Part shown: piece after piece, positions 5,625 to 7,825 of the stretch
Position numbering within the stretch: the first letter of the stretch is position 1
Layout: each line of letters starts with the position of its first letter
Source: Flavobacteriales bacterium UBA5871
GTDB taxonomy: Bacteria > Bacteroidota > Bacteroidia > Flavobacteriales_D > Crocinitomicaceae
Direction of reading: 5' to 3'
Assembly (NCBI GenBank): GCA_002432085.1
Contig: DJFN01000180.1
Location: 33,901-41,725 of the forward strand
DNA: 7,825 nucleotides
Position numbers and translations under genes: made by a program
Notes under the pieces: generated by a model
Database searches by the model: none
Told to the model about the DNA's origin: nothing
What the model saw: only the letters and a program-made list of their open reading frames with translations

Positions 5625-6050
5625 ATGAACAAGAACGGCGCAATTATTATCATTGAAGATGACATAGACGACCAGGAGATGTTTGATGAAGTGTTTCGGG
5701 AACTCGATTATAAAAATGAAATTATTTTTTTTAATGACGGACAGGAAGCTCTTGCCCATCTGACATCTAACAGCTCTGAGCCCTTTATTGTTTTTTCTGA
5801 TATCAATATGCCGAAGCTAAATGGCATGGAGCTCCGGAGGAAAGTTCACGAAAACGAGGACATCCGCATTAAAACCATTCCCTACCTGTTTTTTACCACA
5901 AGTGCTGAACAGAAAGACGTTATCGACGCTTACTCCAAATCGATCCAGGGATTTTTTGTCAAACCTTCCAATTTCCAGGATTTGAAAAGAATTATCCGGA
6001 TAATAGTCGAGTACTGGCAAAGCTGTGAATCTCCGCACTATGTCAAGTAA
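5625..6050 (+). CDS. Single-domain response regulator (REC only)
   Basis: A 141-residue cytosolic protein consisting of one receiver domain with no output domain. The key residues are in place: acidic pocket E11-D12-D13 after the hydrophobic strand IIII; phospho-acceptor D59 in FSDINMPKLNGME; conserved Thr/Ser at 91-93 in FFTTSAE; and K113 in FFVKPSNF. This is the Rcp1/CheY-like stand-alone type that usually relays phosphate to or from a separate histidine kinase (typically a hybrid or phytochrome-like kinase), but no kinase gene lies in the window, so the partner is unknown. The ATG at 5625 gives the normal start right before the first strand. Base composition is clearly more AT-rich (about 38% in the first lines) than the neighbouring gene blocks, and it lies downstream of a tRNA gene, which together hint at acquisition by transfer. 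Confidence 0.93.
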   Translation: MNKNGAIIIIEDDIDDQEMFDEVFRELDYKNEIIFFNDGQEALAHLTSNSSEPFIVFSDINMPKLNGMELRRKVHENEDIRIKTIPYLFFTTSAEQKDVIDAYSKSIQGFFVKPSNFQDLKRIIRIIVEYWQSCESPHYVK

Positions 6051-6217
6051 CCTGGCTCGCGAACGAATACAAGAACGGGCAGACCAGGCCGATTTCTGGA
6101 CATTTTGGTCTCGTGATCGAATACTCGAGGAACCATTTTACATTCTTCGGCAACGTGGAGAATTATGCGAACGGCAGACGCGCTATAAAAGTCTTGTTTC
6201 AGGCCATACAACACTAA
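6029..6217 (+). pseudogene. Possible 5'-truncated gene remnant
   Basis: The frame with codons from 6029 to the TAA at 6215-6217 has no ATG or convincing start, because an in-frame TGA lies at 6026. Its translation is nevertheless protein-like: WLANEYKNGQ, then SGHFGLVIEYSRNHF, then FFGNVENYANGRRAIKVLFQ. Codon third positions are rich in C and G (AAC, TAC, AAG, GTG, GGC), as in intact genes nearby. The competing ATG frame (6040-6243, MSSNLARERIQ..., 67 residues) overlaps the response regulator by 11 bases and is Arg-rich with many CGA/CGG codons, so it looks less like a gene. I do not recognise the remnant. It overlaps the last 22 bases of the response-regulator gene. Confidence 0.35.
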
Positions 6218-6278
6218 ACCGATATTATCCAATGAGTAAATAGCACTATATTGCTACGACCAAAGTTGAACCGAGAAC

Positions 6279-6839
6279 ATGAAATGTTTACTACTTCTAT
6301 TGCTTACGATTACATTTTTTGGATGTTCCAACCACCCTTCTCATAAACCAACGAAGCGCTTCGAGGAATTCGCCGTTCATCTCGATTCGGCGGGCTATGT
6401 TTCGGATACCGACAGATCTGAACGCCTGGAGCCGGATCTGACAACCGCAGCAAGGTATCGCTACAAGGAAAATGTATTCTTTATCATCGATCCCGAAGAT
6501 CACACGATTCTTCAGAATCGACAGCGGGATGTTTCAGCGCCGGTCGATTATGCCGCGCTTGAGCAGGTGCAATGCATTTCCGCTTATTACTATTACGACA
6601 AGAACGAAACGATTGTGCGGGAAGACGGTGTGATCGAAGAATGGCAGTTCGAGACGCCGGCAAAGGCTGAAAAAGCTTTGAAAGAGCTCGACAAGATACG
6701 CGAGAGCGTTTATTTCAATACCGATTCGTTTGCTTTTCAGTCGGACAGCTGTGTTTATCTTTTCCACACGCGAGCGGCGGCATTCGATGAAACACTGGAA
6801 CGGTTTTACACCGATTTTAAGTCCGTCATTCTTCTTTGA
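6279..6839 (+). CDS. Putative lipoprotein of unknown function (186 aa)
   Basis: The N-terminus MKCLLLLLLTITFFGC is a typical lipoprotein signal: one Lys, a Leu-rich core and a lipobox ending in G15-C16, with Ser-Asn after the lipidated Cys. The mature part (about 170 residues) is acidic and soluble, with a Tyr run at 103-106 (YYYYDKNET), a helical Lys/Glu/Ala segment at about 127-143 and a C-terminal FDETLERFYTDFK segment. I recognise no domain. It should sit in the periplasm or be exported to the outer membrane; the residues after Cys (SNHPS) are not acidic, so surface display by the Bacteroidota lipoprotein-export signal is not suggested. GC content returns to about 53% here. Its last 14 bases overlap the 3' end of the convergent gene at 6826. 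Confidence 0.85.
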   Translation: MKCLLLLLLTITFFGCSNHPSHKPTKRFEEFAVHLDSAGYVSDTDRSERLEPDLTTAARYRYKENVFFIIDPEDHTILQNRQRDVSAPVDYAALEQVQCISAYYYYDKNETIVREDGVIEEWQFETPAKAEKALKELDKIRESVYFNTDSFAFQSDSCVYLFHTRAAAFDETLERFYTDFKSVILL

Positions 6840-7266
6840 CCAGCTGCAGCGCTATCCAATCCGGATCGGTGAGCAGTCCTCTGGAGATCTTCAAACGATC
6901 GTCGGCCAGCAAAACGGAGAGCTCTCCGGGCGCGGACAAGTAACCGTAGATGTATTTCAAACTACCGCCACCATCACATTTCCCCATTTTCAGCTCGAAA
7001 ATATTGTCTTTGACGATTTCCAGCTTGTAGGTGCATTGCATGGTGCCCATCGTCTCGATCCAGTTAATGTAAGCCAGTGCAACGGAATCTTTGCCGACGG
7101 TGAAAAACAGGTCTTCGTGATCTTCTTTCTGCTCGCCCGAAACGGCCATCCAGCTCTGATTCATGATCTGCTTCCTGAAAACCTCTTTGTCGAGGCGCTG
7201 CGCAGTTTGCGCATGAAGCTGAATGCTGCAAAAAAGGATTAAAGCGACGACGTATATTTTTTTCAT
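6826..7266 (-). CDS. Secreted protein of unknown function (146 aa)
   Basis: A Sec signal peptide covers residues 1-19 (MKKIYVVALILFCSIQLHA, cleavage after LHA and before Q20). The mature protein is about 127 residues with alternating strands (LFFTVGKDSVALAYI; CTYKLEIV; IFELKMGKC; LKYIYGYL; LSVLLADDRLKI), suggesting a small beta-rich, lipocalin-like or barrel fold; this is only an impression. C78 and C97 are the only Cys in the mature part and could form a disulfide. No known motif was recognised. The ATG at 7266 is followed directly by the Lys-Lys of the signal peptide, fixing the start. It converges on and overlaps the lipoprotein gene by 14 bases. Both are exported proteins, but being on opposite strands they are not an operon. 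Confidence 0.85.
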   Translation of the reverse strand: MKKIYVVALILFCSIQLHAQTAQRLDKEVFRKQIMNQSWMAVSGEQKEDHEDLFFTVGKDSVALAYINWIETMGTMQCTYKLEIVKDNIFELKMGKCDGGGSLKYIYGYLSAPGELSVLLADDRLKISRGLLTDPDWIALQLVKEE

Positions 7267-7285
7267 GCGGTGATTTTACGATCGC

Positions 7286-7423
7286 ATGTTTAGCAAAGAC
7301 CTTGCCCAAATCCGTACTCCGCTTTTTCGGAAGTTTTGGCTGGCTTTCGATCTTCGCCAGTTCGACAAAAAACCGAGAAAGTGCGCGAATATCTATCGCG
7401 GAAAGGGAGTTTACCTGGATTGA
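7286..7423 (+). CDS. Possible small protein (45 aa)
   Basis: An ATG-initiated frame of 45 codons plus TGA gives a basic, aromatic peptide: MFSKDLAQIRTPLFRKFW, then LAFDLRQFDKKPRK, then ANIYRGKGVYLD. Codon use (CTG, TTC, GAC, AAG, CGC) and amino-acid mix look like a real protein, better than the competing longer frames in this gap. Against it: there is no Shine-Dalgarno or clear promoter box (TATATTTT at 7252-7259 is one base off), and its start is only 19 bases from the divergent start at 7266. The function is unknown. It may also be the end of a degraded gene, although an in-frame TGA lies 15 bases upstream of the ATG. Confidence 0.35.
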   Translation: MFSKDLAQIRTPLFRKFWLAFDLRQFDKKPRKCANIYRGKGVYLD

Positions 7424-7456
7424 ATCGCTCACTCTCCGTTTTCACACCTGTTTGCT

Positions 7457-7487
7457 CTACCTGTCGGTAGACAGACGACAGGCAGGC
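7457..7487. repeat. REP-like palindromic element downstream of the methyltransferase gene
   Basis: CCTGTC (7460-7465) can pair with GACAGG (7477-7482), or CTGTC (7461-7465) with GACAG (7470-7474), and CAGGCAGGC follows at 7479-7487. On the minus strand it opens with GCCTGCCTG, the same core as the element at 3287-3329. It directly abuts the stop codon of the minus-strand gene at 7488. Alternative foldings and the location 3' of a gene fit the short GC-rich palindromes common between Bacteroidota genes. Confidence 0.5.
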
Positions 7488-7825
7488 TCACACTGCTTTT
7501 TCCATCTTCGCCACCGAAAACTGCCGGGTCACCGATTCACCGATTTTTGCCATTACGACTTCTTCGTGCTCCGTGATCGTTGTTTGCTGAAAATCGCTCT
7601 GACCAATCAGGGCCGTCATGTCTTCGTTGCTGAACAATCTGAAACCGTATTTCGTGAACGGCAGCTGTTCCATGAAGTGTTTCTGGGCGAACGTTAAGGC
7701 GAAAGCTCCGCCCGGCTTTAACACCCGGTAGATCTCGCTAAGCAGGTGCTGGTGGTTTTCCCAGAAATAAACGGTGTTGACCGTCAGAATGGCATCGAAG
7801 GAAAGGTCCGGAAACGGAATATCGT
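7488..7825 (-). CDS. Class I SAM-dependent methyltransferase, C-terminal part
   Basis: The frame runs from the right edge to the TGA at 7488; 111 complete residues are visible and the N-terminal AdoMet-binding glycine motif is outside the window. The visible part starts DIPFPDLSFDAILTV and continues NTVYFW, EIYRVLKPGG and AFALTF. This is the motif IV / post-motif pattern of the Methyltransf_11 (UbiE-like) fold, in which the Asp-Ala strand is followed by RVLKPGG before the next strand. The C-terminal half (FTKYGFRLFSNEDM...) fits the usual region after RVLKPGG. The substrate cannot be told; small-molecule methylation is usual for the family. An internal GTG at 7724 is not the start because the coding pattern continues upstream to the edge. 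Confidence 0.9.
   Translation of the reverse strand, partial: DIPFPDLSFDAILTVNTVYFWENHQHLLSEIYRVLKPGGAFALTFAQKHFMEQLPFTKYGFRLFSNEDMTALIGQSDFQQTTITEHEEVVMAKIGESVTRQFSVAKMEKAV

Noticed and set aside
5404..5628. TTG-initiated frame overlapping the response-regulator ATG by four bases, as in a coupled operon
   Set aside because: Rare start codon, no motif, unconvincing amino-acid pattern and no ribosome site; the overlap is likely chance.
6040..6243. ATG-initiated 67-residue frame after the response regulator
   Set aside because: Arg-rich with many CGA/CGG codons and no motif; the overlapping start-less frame looks more like real coding sequence.
7064..7432. 122-codon minus-strand frame starting upstream of the secreted-protein gene
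   Set aside because: More than half overlaps the secreted-protein gene in another frame, and that gene has a clear signal peptide; the late part is typical out-of-frame sequence.
7302..7697. 131-codon plus-strand frame over the methyltransferase end and upstream gap
   Set aside because: It is antisense to the methyltransferase, whose RVLKPGG motif is clear, and its Cys/His/Arg-rich translation looks non-coding.

Overview
The window looks like a chromosomal segment of a member of the Bacteroidota, probably a Flavobacteriia-like lineage. The evidence is: promoter boxes of the TAnnTTTG type in front of a tRNA gene and a regulator gene, A-rich translation starts with no Shine-Dalgarno sequence, a large outer-membrane-type protein with a terminal Phe, a membrane-anchored LytTR regulator, a single-domain response regulator, and short GC-rich CCTGCCTG-type palindromes placed 3' of genes. 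The phylum call is fairly safe; anything finer is a guess.

Layout. (1) 2-2206, plus strand: the C-terminal 734 residues of a large, probably beta-barrel, surface protein. It converges on (2) a minus-strand run: ispD (2277-2948, isoprenoid precursor synthesis), a 60-residue single-helix membrane protein (3003-3185), a 211-residue multi-pass membrane protein of DUF2306 type (3335-3970) and a 285-residue membrane-bound LytTR transcription factor (4170-5027). The gaps in this run hold a terminator, palindromes and a family of GGGACGAATG / GGGGTGAA repeats. (3) 5154-5336, plus strand: a complete tRNA-Leu(CAG) unit with promoter, tRNA with encoded CCA, and strong terminator. (4) 5298-6278: an AT-rich stretch (about 35-38% GC in the lines I counted, against 53-60% in lines from the flanking genes). 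It holds a duplicated piece of the tRNA terminator, an orphan response regulator and what may be a gene remnant. (5) 6279-7266: a lipoprotein gene and a secreted-protein gene that converge and overlap at their 3' ends. (6) 7286-7825: a possible 45-residue ORF, a palindromic repeat and the C-terminal part of a class I SAM methyltransferase that runs off the right edge.

The genes do not form one pathway. Most are housekeeping or envelope genes. The parts that deserve attention are the regulatory architecture around the LytTR gene (promoter box touching its start codon, direct repeats between it and its neighbour), the ispD leader that overlaps a terminator, and the tRNA-adjacent AT-rich segment. 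I see no CRISPR array, transposase, integrase, or recognisable defence or toxin system.
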